This document shows positions 1-9,867 of a stretch of 64,000 nt of DNA, in pieces. Below the pieces are notes generated by a model, which saw only the letters and a list, made by a program, of their open reading frames with translations, had not been told where the DNA came from and ran no database searches. The translations under genes were made by a program, and so were the position numbers. Every line of letters starts with the position of its first letter. Position 1 is the first letter of the stretch. The stretch comes from Planctomycetaceae bacterium (GTDB lineage: Bacteria > Planctomycetota > Planctomycetia > Pirellulales > Thermoguttaceae), in NCBI GenBank assembly GCA_009778035.1, contig WRKP01000005.1:1-64000 (forward strand), written 5' to 3'.

Positions 1-101
1 ACCGGCCCCCATGCAAATCTTCCGCAAAGGAATCGTTCACAAAAAATTTGTTCTCAAAAAGCCAACTTTCGAGCGATGAAGAAAAGGGCATTGCATCTAT
101 T

Positions 102-1019
102 TTAACTTACGGCACTCAAACTGCTTCGCATAAACTCGTATTGCGTCTCCAACAAGCCCATCCGGGTAACCAACTGTTGCATCGACGAAGTGATCTCTTT
201 GATTTTTTCTTCAATCGGCACCAGTTCGGTACAAGAGCAACAAGGCTGGGCACACTTATCATCAAAGACGAGAGTATGTGCCCCTTCCGGCCTGATGTCG
301 AGGCAATTCATTCCTTTGAACGTAATGTTGCCCGTCTCATCCGGAAACACTCCGTTGATCGACCGGAAACGTGAAGAGTTAACTTCGGGAGTGTTAGCAT
401 GGATGACCACTTCGGTCATCGAACCCGATATGGTCGGGTACAGACAGTTCAGGTCTTCGTTGGTCCGAATCCCCAGCGTGATATTCTCCCCTTCCTCAAA
501 TGTGACCGTGCCATGAAATGGACCTAGCAGTTGTCCTTGTGATTGGACGTACAGTTCCGACAGTTCTTTAGCGACGTACCGAATACAAAACGGGTCGAGC
601 ATCGTTGCTGCCGGATCAAAAGACCATTCTCCCACCGGTTGCCGGGAGAGTCCTTCTATGTCGCCGAGGACGATGAGCCCGCTGAGAATCATCGGATTGA
701 GACCAAGAAGTTGGACAACCTTCGGCATGGTGCCGCTTGAAAGATCGACGGTTGTTTCGGCAACCTTTTGACCGGCATCTCCCATGCCGTAGTAAATCTC
801 CAGTACAAAACCGGTGTGATAGTAGGTCAACTCTCCGATGTAGAACAGACCGGGATCATCATGAGTGCCGCTGACATTACAGGAAAGATAGAGCGACACA
901 ATCAGATCATCAGGAATTGTAAAGAGACCATCCCTCGAAACCGCTGTGCTGTCAAACATCAGCGGGAATCGGCGTGCCTTGTTGTAATGCGTCCAGCTAA
1001 GGTTACGTGGTTCCTGCAT
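102..1019 (-). CDS. hypothetical protein, possibly structural or phage-like
   Basis: 305 aa ORF, 9 nt downstream of and co-directional with the 1029-2834 ORF; no recognised domain. Confidence 0.5.
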   Translation of the reverse strand: MQEPRNLSWTHYNKARRFPLMFDSTAVSRDGLFTIPDDLIVSLYLSCNVSGTHDDPGLFYIGELTYYHTGFVLEIYYGMGDAGQKVAETTVDLSSGTMPKVVQLLGLNPMILSGLIVLGDIEGLSRQPVGEWSFDPAATMLDPFCIRYVAKELSELYVQSQGQLLGPFHGTVTFEEGENITLGIRTNEDLNCLYPTISGSMTEVVIHANTPEVNSSRFRSINGVFPDETGNITFKGMNCLDIRPEGAHTLVFDDKCAQPCCSCTELVPIEEKIKEITSSMQQLVTRMGLLETQYEFMRSSLSAVS

Positions 1020-1028
1020 AATGCTATT

Positions 1029-2834
1029 TTAGAAAAAGTTGAGCAGTCCGGACTTTCGCAGCACGACAAGGCGATCCGGAAAACTGTCCGGTGCTTTCCG
1101 CTCGATTTTCAAGATGAAAATGTCCCCCGGAGATACGTGGACGCTTGCACTCTCCACAAAATAGTATCGCTGCGAAATTTCGGAGTTCTGTAAGCCGCAG
1201 TTGCATGCGAGCGGAGTCATCTCCAAAAGCGGAAAAGCATCCACTGCACTGTTCTTGGACATCGGGTTCTTGATGATCCGATAGGAGAGTTGCAAAATGT
1301 CCGCAGGAATACTTCCTGCTCGGGACACCAAAATCCCCAGCCGCACCGACACCGCAATATCAGTAAACAAGGCACTGTACGGAACAAGCAACTGAGTCAG
1401 CAGTGATGTAGGACGGTCCTTGTTGAATGCAAGCCCCACGGCTTCCATCACAAGAACTTCTTCGACACCGTTGAGATGCGTGGCTTCAATCGGCAGTTCA
1501 GAGCCCACGACTCCGGTAGGGTCAGAGAACGTCAATGCCCCATGATGATGGTTCCCATCGAAAAAGTCCGAGTTCGTGATTTGGAGAACGCTGGAGTTGA
1601 TCCTGATTTTGGAAACAATCGGCGTTTTTTGGAGGGTGAGTCCCGCAATGTTTCCGACGGCAAAGCCCATCCCTTCCGCTATAACCTGTTCGTCAAAGGC
1701 AAGATCAAGACCCACTTCTAAATCGCCGGTGATTGCCGGACCGCCGTAAGGATATTGCCGGGCATACAATCCTTTCCCGGGCCGAAGTGTGGTGACCGTG
1801 GGCTCTTCGAAGCCGTAGCCTGCTTGGGTGACTTCAAGCCACATCCGGTGCGCATGGGTGCCGGGCAATTGGTCTGTTTGACCATCTACATATTCCCGTT
1901 CGATGTCCCACGGCAGGATTTGATCCGTGAGCCACCAGATGGTTGTCTGATCGATGCGATACATTTCCGGCGGGATCGCCGCTAAAAGAGGGTTCTCGGA
2001 TCGCTGCCAACGCAACCCCGCCGAAGAAGGAGATAAGATAGGCCAGCCGCATCCTTGCAAAAAGTTGGGGTTGTATCCGAAGACGGCTCGTTTCGGCAGC
2101 ACACCGTTGAAAAGGGCATGGTCAGACGGCAGCCATCCCGGGACATCCGTATTCACATGAGCAATGGCAGTCGATACGTTGCCGTCAGGAATCCACGTCC
2201 CCGCCGGTGCCGCGGAGAGTTCATAGGAACGGTGTTTGTGAACACGCGGATCCGCGGCAAGGTAAGAGCGGACGAAAAACTGAACCTCTCCCGACTGTTT
2301 CACGCCAATCAAAAAGCCGACGCACTTGTACGGATACCGGACCTTATCCGTGAGACCTCCGGAAAGAGTATCGCTCAAAAACCGGATGCCCGGTGTCGGC
2401 AACAGAAAATAGTTATCCGTGGTCGGGCGGAATTCACAAAGACCGTTAGTGCAAATATCTGCCTTGTCGTTGCGGATAGCGACGACAACACCCCAAACCA
2501 ATGATGTTTCCGATTCAGCAACATTCCCATCGGAGACCGTAAACTTCGCCAGTCCCGGCTTGAATGCTCTGTATCGGACATCATAGCAAACAAAATCGCC
2601 AATGCGCACATCAGGGGTGATGGGCATCTGCCAAAGATACTCTCCGGAAAGATTATGGAACCGCTTGATCAGTCCATGAATGTATGCCGTATTGGCATGA
2701 TTCGTTTTCGGCAATCGGTTCGCGACGGCGGCACTCACCGGTTCGCCATCCATCACCGGACGGCTGGTGAGTAATGTATCGCCAATACCCAGCGGAACCG
2801 ATTCTAAAAATTCACCTTTCGGAAATGCACTCAT
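1029..2834 (-). CDS. large hypothetical protein, possibly structural or phage-like
   Basis: long ORF; internal start MSAFPKGEF at 2834 preferred over the longer ORF start because the first 39 aa look non-native. Confidence 0.5.
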   Translation of the reverse strand: MSAFPKGEFLESVPLGIGDTLLTSRPVMDGEPVSAAVANRLPKTNHANTAYIHGLIKRFHNLSGEYLWQMPITPDVRIGDFVCYDVRYRAFKPGLAKFTVSDGNVAESETSLVWGVVVAIRNDKADICTNGLCEFRPTTDNYFLLPTPGIRFLSDTLSGGLTDKVRYPYKCVGFLIGVKQSGEVQFFVRSYLAADPRVHKHRSYELSAAPAGTWIPDGNVSTAIAHVNTDVPGWLPSDHALFNGVLPKRAVFGYNPNFLQGCGWPILSPSSAGLRWQRSENPLLAAIPPEMYRIDQTTIWWLTDQILPWDIEREYVDGQTDQLPGTHAHRMWLEVTQAGYGFEEPTVTTLRPGKGLYARQYPYGGPAITGDLEVGLDLAFDEQVIAEGMGFAVGNIAGLTLQKTPIVSKIRINSSVLQITNSDFFDGNHHHGALTFSDPTGVVGSELPIEATHLNGVEEVLVMEAVGLAFNKDRPTSLLTQLLVPYSALFTDIAVSVRLGILVSRAGSIPADILQLSYRIIKNPMSKNSAVDAFPLLEMTPLACNCGLQNSEISQRYYFVESASVHVSPGDIFILKIERKAPDSFPDRLVVLRKSGLLNFF

Positions 2835-2994
2835 AGTAAATCCAGCGTAAGCATCACATATGGGAACGAAAAGAAGCACATCAGAGTAGACGATTTTTTG
2901 GATGTTTGACGCAAATTCGTCGCAAACGGCAATTTTTTTCTGGAAAAACAAGGAAATTTGGCTTAATTTTGTGAAATTTTCACAATTGGAGGGG

Positions 2995-3022
2995 TTGCCA
3001 AAGACGAAAAATAGATTATACT
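2995..3022 (+). promoter_or_regulatory. putative sigma70-type promoter of the RloA-like gene
   Basis: TTGCCA (2995-3000), 16 bp spacer, TATACT (3017-3022), 28 nt before ATG 3051. Confidence 0.45.
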
Positions 3023-3050
3023 TTACTCCACCTCCTGAGGATACAGTACC

Positions 3051-4310
3051 ATGCTTATTGATTTCAAGGTCAGTAATTATCGCTCCTTCAAGACTTCTGC
3101 TTTATTGGATTTACGGCGTGTCAATAAGCTCAAGGAACCATTGTTAGATGGCACGGCGTTAATCAAAACTGGGAGAAAGGACTTGGAGTTACTACGAGCT
3201 GCCATAATTTATGGAGAAAACGGTAGCGGCAAATCCAATTTGTTAAAAGCTTTTGGATTTATGAAATATTTTATCAGAAATTCACACAGCGATTCTCTAT
3301 CTGGTGACCCTATTCCTGCCGTCCCGTTTAAATTCGATGAAAACACGGTAAATGCCCCATCTTATTTCCAAGTAAGCCTGCTCCTTGATGGCAGCATTTA
3401 CCGTTACGGTTTTTCTGTGACTCGTGATTCTGTTGACGAAGAAGTATTGGCGAAAGACAACAAAGTTCTTTTTCATCGCAAACAAGGTAAATTAGATTCA
3501 CACGCCGAAAAAATCTTTGTGGAAGGGAAAGAACGATTCGGCTTTACGCGAGACAATTCTCTTTTCTTATCGGTTTGCGCACGGGACAATGGTCGTATTT
3601 CGTCAGCGATTGCGAATTTTTTTAGCGACGACAATTTCATCGTATTGACTGGTGTTTGTGATCGTTGTTATCGTCGGGGTGATTTTCGATTTTTAGGCAA
3701 TTCAGACAAGAAGGATAAGGCTCTCCGATTCATGGAAGAATTGGGCTTGAACATATCGGATATTTCTTATACAGCAAAGACACCATCGTTCGTCGAAAGG
3801 GATGATGAATTGCGAAAACGAACGACACGAGACCGTACGTATGAGACAATCCAAACTCATTACCAAGTCGGAGGCGATGCTTACCAGTTGGATTTGAATG
3901 CGGAATCCGAAGGCACACAAAAGCTCCTTACTTTGGCAGGTATTGTTATTGACGCATTGGACGAAGGAAAGGTTTTGGTAGTCGATGAGTTTGACGCGAG
4001 AGTCCATCCAACACTAGTCAGTTATCTCATGCAATTGTTCTGCTCCCATTACAATAAAAAAGGGGCGCAACTAATTGTTGCGGTTCATGATACGCATTTG
4101 CTGAAACAAGATTTTATTCGCCGTGACCAGTTTTGGTTTGCAGAAAGATGTCCCGACAGTATGGGTTCTCAATTAAAGTCTTTGGCAGAATTTAAAGTCC
4201 GCAAAGACATATCATACGAAAAAGATTATTTGGGCGGTAGATATGGAGCCATCCCCGAAGTTCCTGCCATCAGCCGCCGTGAAAACGAAGCAATATATCA
4301 AGAAGATTAG
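3051..4310 (+). CDS. AAA family ATPase, RloA/AbiLi-like (AAA15)
   Basis: Walker A GENGSGKSN, Walker B-like KVLVVDEFDARVHPTL, N-terminal SNYRSF motif; followed by an RloB-like gene. Confidence 0.85.
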   Translation: MLIDFKVSNYRSFKTSALLDLRRVNKLKEPLLDGTALIKTGRKDLELLRAAIIYGENGSGKSNLLKAFGFMKYFIRNSHSDSLSGDPIPAVPFKFDENTVNAPSYFQVSLLLDGSIYRYGFSVTRDSVDEEVLAKDNKVLFHRKQGKLDSHAEKIFVEGKERFGFTRDNSLFLSVCARDNGRISSAIANFFSDDNFIVLTGVCDRCYRRGDFRFLGNSDKKDKALRFMEELGLNISDISYTAKTPSFVERDDELRKRTTRDRTYETIQTHYQVGGDAYQLDLNAESEGTQKLLTLAGIVIDALDEGKVLVVDEFDARVHPTLVSYLMQLFCSHYNKKGAQLIVAVHDTHLLKQDFIRRDQFWFAERCPDSMGSQLKSLAEFKVRKDISYEKDYLGGRYGAIPEVPAISRRENEAIYQED

Positions 4311-4319
4311 GAGGATTTC

Positions 4320-4919
4320 ATGCAACATTCATTTTTCGGCGAGTATAAGCCTTTTGACATTGACAAACGTATCCCCAAGCGCAGGATACTGATTTATCTG
4401 AACGTCTACAATAACCAGTTTGCGCTACAATACTTCAATCGGCTTAAAAAATTTGTACGACAGACTGTCGTTTTGGACATCAAAGATACTCCCCCACATC
4501 CCGATGATGCCATCACTCTGGCTTCAGATTCTCTTGAAACTAACGAATATGATGAATGTTGGGTTGTAGTCGACAGAGAATTATCTTTTAATTTTCAGCA
4601 GGTGCTTGAAAAGAGCAAAGAGGCGAATGTCAATGTTATATATTGCAACCTTTCTTTTGAACTTTGGGTTCTTTTACATTTTAGAAACGTTGATAAAAAT
4701 GAACGATTAGACAGAAACTCGATTTGGCAAGAATTGAAAAGATTGTCAAAATCGGAAAGACATCAAATTTTGGATCACATGTTGGATGAAAACAACATGG
4801 CAGTTGCCATCAAACGAGCCGAACTTCTCTACAGAGAGCAAGGCGGATCCGGCGCATGGAAAAACAATCCTTCGACAAATTTCTTTGAGATAATCGAATC
4901 AATCGTTAACCTGCCCTAA
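4320..4919 (+). CDS. RloB-like protein (TOPRIM-type; AbiLii-like partner)
   Basis: 199 aa, 9 nt after the AAA ATPase; ECWVVVDRE and NLSFELWVLLHF motifs typical of RloB. Confidence 0.8.
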   Translation: MQHSFFGEYKPFDIDKRIPKRRILIYLNVYNNQFALQYFNRLKKFVRQTVVLDIKDTPPHPDDAITLASDSLETNEYDECWVVVDRELSFNFQQVLEKSKEANVNVIYCNLSFELWVLLHFRNVDKNERLDRNSIWQELKRLSKSERHQILDHMLDENNMAVAIKRAELLYREQGGSGAWKNNPSTNFFEIIESIVNLP

Positions 4920-5080
4920 TCGACGAATGCCATCGAACAGGCGAAGAAGAGGGGAAACTCCAATGAGACAGTGGGGATTCGACGAAAGATTGGAGGCGAT
5001 TTCTGGCAAATTTGCCCTTTCACATCAACCTGAAATACGATACAATTTCACACGAGTCGTTGAAAACATTGTAAATTGCC

Positions 5081-5335
5081 ATGTCAGTTGTAGATAGTGC
5101 CGATATAGCAGTTTTTGAAGCCATGCAAGCCAATGCAAACGCCCAGATGGGGATTGGGCAGTCACTATCTCAAATGTCGGTTTTCAATGAAGACGTGGAA
5201 CGGCATTCTTCCAGCGTCCCCGAAGAGTCTGATCCGTTTTACAGCGAGAGTAATCTCAATTATCTTCGCCGAGGGCTGACCGCACTCAATAATGGGCAGG
5301 GGATAGAGCGTGGTATGATTGAGGTGCCTGAATAG
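5081..5335 (+). CDS. RelB/DinJ-type antitoxin-like ORF (orphan, possibly degraded)
   Basis: C-terminus SDPFYSESNLNYLRRGLTALNNGQGIERGMIEV resembles the conserved tail of RelB/DinJ-type antitoxins; no toxin follows. Confidence 0.4.
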   Translation: MSVVDSADIAVFEAMQANANAQMGIGQSLSQMSVFNEDVERHSSSVPEESDPFYSESNLNYLRRGLTALNNGQGIERGMIEVPE

Positions 5336-5353
5336 CGGTCAGTTTTTTGATAA

Positions 5354-6289
5354 TTATCGCAATGACAAATCAGCAAGTGATTGTAGAGTGTAACGAGGCT
5401 TTCCATTTCCTATCTGCATAGTACAGAGCTCGACAGCAACCAGTTTATCAAGCCATTCTCGATTCAAAACTTCCGGTTCTTCAACAGCAATATCAATTTT
5501 TCCGTGAATAGCGTCTTTTTGCTCGGTTTTTGCGCAATCAGGCAAAAATTCAAACGTACGGCTGATAGGGAAAAAACCTTTAAATTTACCGCATAAGGTC
5601 TCTTTTCCGAAATGAACATTGTTGTCTGCCAAACGTTTTACAGATGTACGAACTTGCTCAAAGTTGTCGTAACGAAAATTTTTGTTGCCGTATGATAAAC
5701 CACACCATGACTCGTTACTTACAAGAACCTCCAGAAACTTATTCAGGAGTTTTATTGCTCTTGGCGGTACGTCGGCTACAATCTCTGTAACCTCATCGTC
5801 GTTGCCCGTTGCCGAGGTGGACAAAAGTGTTTCGATTTTCCTTATCGTATCTTCGGGCGAAGTAGAAGTAAATAGATCAGTCGTCCCCTGTGGCAATTCT
5901 AATTCAAATCCGAAAGAACCGATTGTTGTTCCAATGATGCGAAGTAAATTATTGTCTTTGTCGGGAAGTTTCCCTCGTGATTGTATATCCGTGGTAGTAC
6001 CAACCGCAACCGCGGTGAAAACCTTTGAAAAAGCATCTAACGCCTTTGAACCGAAATCAGCAGAGATGGAATGCGAGCCGACAACAGGTTTGCCCCTGAA
6101 TGTTAAACAAACGGTCGCGGAACGTTCCGGCAACGGCAGCGTTTCCAGTTCTAATTGCGCCTTCGCCAACCGAGCCTCTAAACTCATCCTGTCAATAACA
6201 TCTTCAGGAGGTATTTCTACAAGTAGTCGTTGCAACTCGGTAATTTCGGAAGCGACATAATCGTATTCATTTGTTAAGTTCATTGACAC
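5354..6289 (-). CDS. hypothetical protein
   Basis: 311 aa ORF; its start overlaps the end of the upstream DUF6932-like frame. Confidence 0.6.
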   Translation of the reverse strand: MSMNLTNEYDYVASEITELQRLLVEIPPEDVIDRMSLEARLAKAQLELETLPLPERSATVCLTFRGKPVVGSHSISADFGSKALDAFSKVFTAVAVGTTTDIQSRGKLPDKDNNLLRIIGTTIGSFGFELELPQGTTDLFTSTSPEDTIRKIETLLSTSATGNDDEVTEIVADVPPRAIKLLNKFLEVLVSNESWCGLSYGNKNFRYDNFEQVRTSVKRLADNNVHFGKETLCGKFKGFFPISRTFEFLPDCAKTEQKDAIHGKIDIAVEEPEVLNREWLDKLVAVELCTMQIGNGKPRYTLQSLADLSLR

Positions 6290-6853
6290 TTCTCCTTTTT
6301 GGCGATCAATATACTCTTCGCTTTTTTATCATCGGCAGAATCTAGATTTACTTGTAAGAATCCTTTCCACAATCCATTTCGCCGATGCGACCACATACTA
6401 TACCAATAGGTGATCATCGCAATACTACTACTGTTAATGTCTCTCTCTAATTTTTTAAAATAACCATCTACCATGTAGTCTTGCTTCAACCGTTCATTGT
6501 CAAATAACTGCGGTGTTTCTTCAAGTATTGCCTGCTGGCTCCGGCCAGCGGATACCCGCATAAAAGGTAACCACGTCTATGTCGTTTGGATGTCGGCTTT
6601 CCAAATCTTCAATGTTTTCGAGAAAACTGCCGTTTAACCATTGAAATCCGGAAGACAGCCCTGATTTGTGCAATCCTTCGCGAAAGCGAAGGAATCCATC
6701 CAAAATTTCAATTCTCTGTTTTGAGTAGGAAAAATAATCAACAAACTCCGATAGTCCAATGCGATAGGGTGAGCGGTTCAGGCTATTTCCTGCCTCTCCC
6801 ATCGCAATGGGTGGCAAAACTCCGTAAGTATTCCCAGAGTGGGACTGTAGCAA
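6280..6853 (-). pseudogene. DUF6932-like protein interrupted by a frameshift (two overlapping frames 6521-6853 and 6280-6561)
   Basis: FQWLNGSFLENIEDLESRHPNDIDVVTFY in one frame continues in the other as QLFDNERLKQDYMVDGYFKKL...WYSMWSHRRNGLWKGFLQVNL. Confidence 0.6.
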
Positions 6854-7028
6854 TCTGCATCATTTCTGGAATCGTAAGGAATTTTCTAAAAAAATCAAGA
6901 TGACTTTTTGTCCCACGTCTTATCAATGTATTGCTTTTGAAGCAAAAATTGCCCAAATTCACATTTTTACACAGGAAATGGCTTGTAATGGCGGCCAAAT
7001 CACGGCGAGCGAGGCAATTTGTGATTCG

Positions 7029-8138
7029 CTACATTTCCGGCACTTTGTTTTGTGCACTTTCCAAAATTTGCCACAGTGAATCATTGACATAATAATACGA
7101 CTTTCCAAGCCGATGCTTGCAGAGGAAACCTGCCTCGTAGAGCAAATTGAGGTATTTCGTTGCCGTTCGGCGTTCAATGCCAAGGTTAGATGCCAACAAA
7201 TCAATCTTTGTGTACGGATGCTCAAAGAGATGGTTAATCAAATCCTGACTGTATATCCGGCGTAGTTTAGCGTCTCCGCGAATGGATCGTTTGAACCGGC
7301 GCATTTCTCGGTGGATTACGTTAATCGTTATTACAGTTTGCTCTGAAGTCTGTGCAACAGCATCTAACATGTAGAGTAGCCATTCTTCCCACGGCGCATC
7401 GGCGGTTCCCTTGCCGAGCCGATGCAACAGGTCATAATAGCGGCTCTTGTGCTGGATAATGTAACGGCTCAAATACAACACAGGATAGTCAAGCAGCCGT
7501 TTCATGATAAGGTACAAAATATTGATAATCCTGCCCGTGCGTCCGTTGCCGTCCATAAAGGGATGAATCGCTTCGAATTGATAATGAATGACCGCCATCT
7601 TGATCAGCGGATCGACATCGGACAGACTATCATCATTGATGTATGCTGCCAGATTGTCGAGCAATTCCATAATGTGCATATAATCTTGCGGCGGTCGATA
7701 CATAATTTCGCCGGTTATTTCATTCCGTAACACAACGCCTTGTCCCCGACGAATGCCCGATTCGGTCTGTTTGATGATCTGTTGGATGGCAATGATGTCG
7801 CTGGTCTTCAATAATCCCGTCCGCTGGATTAACTCGTAGCCAAATAGCGTTGCCGCAACGTAGTCACGAACCTCTTTGGCGGAAGGATCAACTTGCCGAT
7901 CACTCACGATGCTTGCACGAAACAATTCATCCTGCGTCGTTATGATATTTTCGATTTCTGAACTCTCCTTTGCCTCTTGGAGAGCAAGTGTGTTAATGAG
8001 GATTTGCGGCTTTGGTAGGCTGGACAGCGTGCCATTAAGCCGGGCGAGCAGACTTCTGGCGTTGACCAACGCTTTGAGCACGGGTTTTGTTTCCAAATCA
8101 ACGGCGTAAGGCAGTTTGGTGAGGATAGTCTCATTCAT
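7029..8138 (-). CDS. Fic family protein (AMPylase-like, winged-helix C-terminus)
   Basis: canonical HPFMDGNGRTGR motif; N-terminal SSEIEN resembles the class II autoinhibitory motif. Confidence 0.92.
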   Translation of the reverse strand: MNETILTKLPYAVDLETKPVLKALVNARSLLARLNGTLSSLPKPQILINTLALQEAKESSEIENIITTQDELFRASIVSDRQVDPSAKEVRDYVAATLFGYELIQRTGLLKTSDIIAIQQIIKQTESGIRRGQGVVLRNEITGEIMYRPPQDYMHIMELLDNLAAYINDDSLSDVDPLIKMAVIHYQFEAIHPFMDGNGRTGRIINILYLIMKRLLDYPVLYLSRYIIQHKSRYYDLLHRLGKGTADAPWEEWLLYMLDAVAQTSEQTVITINVIHREMRRFKRSIRGDAKLRRIYSQDLINHLFEHPYTKIDLLASNLGIERRTATKYLNLLYEAGFLCKHRLGKSYYYVNDSLWQILESAQNKVPEM

Positions 8139-8791
8139 TGGGGTTCACAAGCATCGAATAGAACATGTGCATAAAACGGCGAATTATGCCTATGTTTGCT
8201 CTATTATATGCATGAATCGGCATTTTGTGTATATGACCGCCGCCGCAATCCGCCGGTTTTTGGATTAAACGTAAACTTTAGAGGCGGAGCCACGCTCCAA
8301 AAACACTGTACAAGTGCAGTAAATTTCGCCGGAATCGGCCCAATAAGAGTCGCAATATGTACAAAATTCGGCATTTTCAGCACTTTTCGGAAAATATACG
8401 CCAATTTTCGTTCATTTCAGCCCAAAAAGGCCGTTTCGGATAGCGAATACGTAAATAAGGGAAACTCTACCAATTTGTCCTGGCAAACTGGTAGAGTTCA
8501 AATCCAAACTGGTAGAGTTCCGTTTTGCACCCGGCAACACCCAGTACCATCCGCAGGCACCCGGCGGCACTCGGCGGATACGTCGTCCGGTTTTGAAGAC
8601 GTAAAAAAGCCGCCCGAAGGCGGCAGCGTTCATTTTTCTAGAATCCTGACGATTTCTGGCCGACCGTGGTGGATTGCTGGCAAAGCGAGAGTAACGTATC
8701 TCCAAATTTTTTGGAACCAAAATGCATGGGAAATAGCATGTGTTTTCCGAAATAGTGTTAAAATTCCCGTGTTTTTGGCGTGTCCTATCTT

Positions 8792-8816
8792 CGGGGGCGT
8801 AAGCCCCCGGGTTTTT
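8792..8816 (+). terminator. terminator-like hairpin
   Basis: CGGGGGC-GTAA-GCCCCCG followed by GGTTTTT. Confidence 0.35.
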
Positions 8817-8835
8817 CGACGAAATTGGAGGCCAA

Positions 8836-8961
8836 AGGTAGGCAACCGACCGCCGGGCGGTTGTGTCGGCGTAGCCGACCGGGGGCCTAAAAACGGCAAC
8901 AAGCGTGTAAACCTAATGTGCGGAGTACCGCAGTTGCCGCCCGGCGGTCGGCAACCTACCC
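8836..8961. repeat. structured inverted-repeat element (family B)
   Basis: ggtaggcaaccgaccgccgggcgg is inverted as ccgcccggcggtcggcaacctacc, with nested gtcggcgtagccgac; related sequence at 31588-31640. Confidence 0.6.
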
Positions 8962-9038
8962 AGATTTGAAACTTGCAGTTGGCCTGTTTTGATCACTCGC
9001 GATCGCTTTTTTTTGCCGTTTATGGTACAATGCAGGGC

Positions 9039-9749
9039 ATGGCACGGAAGAAAGAAGAAGAACTCCTCGCTCCGCTGTGGATGTGTACCTTCGGGGACCT
9101 TATGTCTCTGCTGTTATGCTTTTTCATCATGCTTTTTGCGATCAGCATTATTTCGGAGCCTCGATTTCAAGCCTTGGTCGATACACTTAGGCAAGATTTT
9201 GAGGGCTATGCCACTCCCTCTAAAGTCCGGCAGCAAAAAGTTCAAGTTACGACGACCGTTTCCGATTCCGCTGCGAGGCGCAGCCGGACGGCTGCCCTGA
9301 CCGGCGGACAACCTACCCCGGCTCCCGAAGGAACGTCCACCGAAGTATTGGCCATCCTGCTCGACGGAACAACGGTGAGAAACGGCTTGATTCGCTTTGA
9401 ACTCGGCGACTACGCGATAACCCCGCAAGCCCGGCGGGAATTAGACGCACTGCTTCCAGTTTTGCAAGGATCGCCCTTTAAGATTTTGGTCAAAGGCTAT
9501 GCCGCTCCGACGGAAATCGAAGGCGATAACAGGTTTCAACGCAGTACGGACCTTGCATTTTTTAGAGCCCTTAGCATCGTGGATTATTTTGCGGAGAAAG
9601 GGTTGATTCGGGACTTTTTTGAGATTTCCGTGGAGCCGGGAGCATCCCCGCGTCGAGCGATTTGGCCGGCGGGGACTCTTCCTGAGCACGCAGACGCGTC
9701 AGCGGAAATTCTGTTGCTCAACCAAACATTGCGTTCGTTGAGGGAATAG
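9039..9749 (+). CDS. MotB/OmpA-like protein
   Basis: N-terminal APLWMCTFGDLMSLLLCFFIMLFAIS TM segment plus C-terminal OmpA-like region (KILVKGYA...AFFRALSIVDYF). Confidence 0.8.
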   Translation: MARKKEEELLAPLWMCTFGDLMSLLLCFFIMLFAISIISEPRFQALVDTLRQDFEGYATPSKVRQQKVQVTTTVSDSAARRSRTAALTGGQPTPAPEGTSTEVLAILLDGTTVRNGLIRFELGDYAITPQARRELDALLPVLQGSPFKILVKGYAAPTEIEGDNRFQRSTDLAFFRALSIVDYFAEKGLIRDFFEISVEPGASPRRAIWPAGTLPEHADASAEILLLNQTLRSLRE

Positions 9750-9867
9750 CAATGCGGCAACAATCATAGTGCAGCACACTGACCGGAGGGCTTTACACCC
9801 CCCCGCTCTTGCAATACCCATAATTTAGAGGACAATAGGGAGCATCATTCGGCCTCTATCTTGTGCT

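Noticed and set aside
8486-8520. tRNA-like words (ctggtagag, gttcaaatcc)
   Set aside because: They resemble D- and T-arm sequences but no acceptor stem, anticodon arm or correct spacing could be built.
8196-8969. 257-aa plus-strand ORF
   Set aside because: Runs through repeat family B and hairpins, has no coherent protein character and is overlapped by equally long ORFs on the other strand; treated as non-coding.
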